Assembly (NCBI GenBank): GCA_021838785.1
Contig: JAKCCV010000006.1
Span: forward strand, 62,001 to 126,000
Length of the DNA stretch: 64,000 nucleotides
Direction of reading: 5' to 3'
Source of the DNA: Acidobacteriota bacterium
Lineage (GTDB): Bacteria; Acidobacteriota; Terriglobia; UBA7540
Shown: positions 63,701 to 64,000 of the stretch, one piece after another
Position numbering within the stretch: position 1 is the stretch's first letter
How the letters are laid out: every line of letters starts with the position of its first letter
Notes under the pieces: generated by a model
Databases searched by the model: none
What the model was told of the DNA's origin: nothing
What the model saw: the letters and a program-made list of their open reading frames with translations, nothing else
Translations under genes and position numbers: made by a program

Positions 63701-64000
63701 ACCACCGCCTGACTCGCAGCCTCGTTCACGGTGAGCACAATGCCGGATTGGGCATAGGTCTGAAAGCCCGCCTTGGTGACGGTCAGCTTGTAGGTGCCGA
63801 CCGGCAGGGCAGGGAAGAGATATCTGCCGGAGGGGCCGCTGGTCACGCTTTGTGAAACGCCCGTGGCGGTGTTCTGCGTCGTCACCGTCGCCCCAGGGAC
63901 CGCCGCGCCCGAAGGATCGGTAACTGTCCCTCCCAAGCTTGCGGTCGTGAACTGCGCTGCGGCTGGGACTGCGCTAAGCAGCACCACGGACAGACTCACC
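60736..64000 (-). CDS. TonB-dependent receptor with carboxypeptidase-regulatory-like domain, 5' end at window edge
   Basis: At least 1087 aa of an Oar-like outer-membrane receptor. The visible N-terminus is the hydrophobic part and cleavage site of a signal peptide (SLSVVLLSAVPAAAQF) without its basic start, so the gene very probably begins outside the window. A carboxypeptidase-regulatory-like domain (ASLGGTVTDPSGAAVPGATV), a plug with LPLNGREAQSLVFLIPG, TDNNDTYMN and KSGTNQFHGDLFDFVRN, and a barrel ending MQFALKLLF follow. It shares its plug motif with the receptor at 5544. With the downstream alpha-galactosidase-like gene it forms a likely import-and-digest pair for a galactose-containing glycan. 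Confidence 0.92.
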   Translation of the reverse strand, partial: VSLSVVLLSAVPAAAQFTTASLGGTVTDPSGAAVPGATVTTQNTATGVSQSVTSGPSGRYLFPALPVGTYKLTVTKAGFQTYAQSGIVLTVNEAASQAVVLRVGSVTQRVTVTAGAPLVTTRSATVGQLVNQQSIVDLPLNGREAQSLVFLIPGANNVTDQYCGVGCEGGAYPGEQYANVNGGGPNGVSYQLDGTDNNDTYMNTNLPFPNPDAIQEFNVQTGNMSAEYGNAISGVVNIVTKSGTNQFHGDLFDFVRNYIFDARNFFAPARDTLKQNQFGGTLGGPIKKDELFFFGSYQGTRTRTAPNGQIAFVPTAAERQGDFSSYCSSYDSSGMCTPAALANGGVQLTDPSTGNPFPYNKIPTADLSTPALNLLKYVPLPNAGGTELNYLGAATDSNENQFLGKIDFYRGKNHLSGRYFYTKFTEPATPMVNNNILTLNANANQVRVQTVALNDSYTQSANLLFNTWFGWNQQVGGYIASAPFSANQLGVNIAPSPSPQLYIAVNGYFTVASANVGAYNRGDQTLREVVTLLKGRQQLTFGGEMLRVDAPISNQYLQGGQFFFEGSYSGDNLADFMLGVPDFTQGGGIYGTVTGYNWSAFLQDDWRATPRLTLSGGLRWNPEIPYTTNNGRLPCFEPGKQSTRFPNAPQGLLFAGDPGCPQGSYYSHLGLFAPRIGFAYRLTKDGKTSLRGGAGYYYQPPETLAYQDDMGVAPFAPVFNLYQVNFADPFGSAGIANPFPAQFGPKVPPSNVSFTLPATLAYFFPLGFKIPEITIWNMTLEREIGKNWLVTAAYFGNKGTHLFATSDQEPMPDINPGLYALGGNRRYPNFGPIGMMDSGYNSNYNSLQLSLEKRMSYGLSFLANYTWSKALNDFSESTSNESYYQTDPFNRNVNYGPATTNVPNAIKFSGIWQIPHLNLTGAASKFLNGWRVAPIVTWRSGFPFSIMCGCDNSLSGDYADRADFVPGFTIAQARMSPNRSHAALIQEYFNINAFQPNAPGTFGNTGKNILVGPGLFDTDIALMKDTKIGERYTLQFRAEAFNAFNNVNWGQPDDFVSDEAPGIQTFGQILYTSTDPRIMQFALKLLF

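Overview
The window looks like a stretch of an Acidobacteriota chromosome. The evidence is three Oar-like TonB-dependent receptors with an N-terminal carboxypeptidase-regulatory fold and no SusD partner, three secreted VWFA-related proteins of the type expanded in this phylum, high GC content, and many short intergenic gaps with 4-base start/stop overlaps. Class-level placement (perhaps Terriglobia) is inference only.

Layout, left to right. 1-588 is the 3' part of an OmpR-type response regulator. It converges on a 912-aa acyl-CoA synthetase/GNAT fusion (603-3341). 3692-9122 holds a sodium:solute symporter and a TonB-dependent receptor on the minus strand, divergent from a tight plus-strand operon (9361-21005). 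That operon encodes an IclR regulator, DegT-family aminotransferase, heparinase II/III-like lyase, two amidohydrolases (one without its metal ligands), Gfo/Idh/MocA dehydrogenase, a second symporter, a BadF-type sugar kinase and a ceramidase-like protein. A minus-strand pair (secreted barrel-like protein plus SIS-domain protein) and an MFS sugar porter with an oversized insertion follow. I read 3.7-25 kb as one carbohydrate-uptake and catabolism region, probably for an aminated or uronate-containing glycan; its pathway is not one I can name.

25-29.5 kb has a decayed IS3-type transposase fragment, then cofactor and housekeeping genes (nadA, an SDR, a DUF2203 protein, thiC). 29.5-40 kb holds a TonB-receptor/VWFA operon divergent from two tandem VWFA genes that are translationally coupled to mutY. 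41-44.3 kb is a mercury-resistance-type operon in the order merR, thioredoxin-like, merT-merP fusion, merA, small CxC-rich exported protein, under a textbook MerR-family promoter. 44.7-48.6 kb encodes a GH28 pectinase, an SDR and a rhamnonate-dehydratase-like enolase-superfamily enzyme, consistent with rhamnogalacturonan use. 48.9-51.6 kb is a hybrid PAS histidine kinase, followed by an ATPase fossil and tRNA-Gln(CUG). 52.2-64 kb holds an M20 peptidase, a gene-poor kilobase, a Ser/Thr kinase with a beta-propeller, a DUF2064 glycosyltransferase-like protein, an alpha-galactosidase-like enzyme with a PKD domain, and a third TonB receptor that runs off the window.

Start sites were moved inward from the longest reading frame where a Shine-Dalgarno sequence, signal peptide or family length supported it. 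All functional names rest on motif and family recognition by eye; no database search was run.
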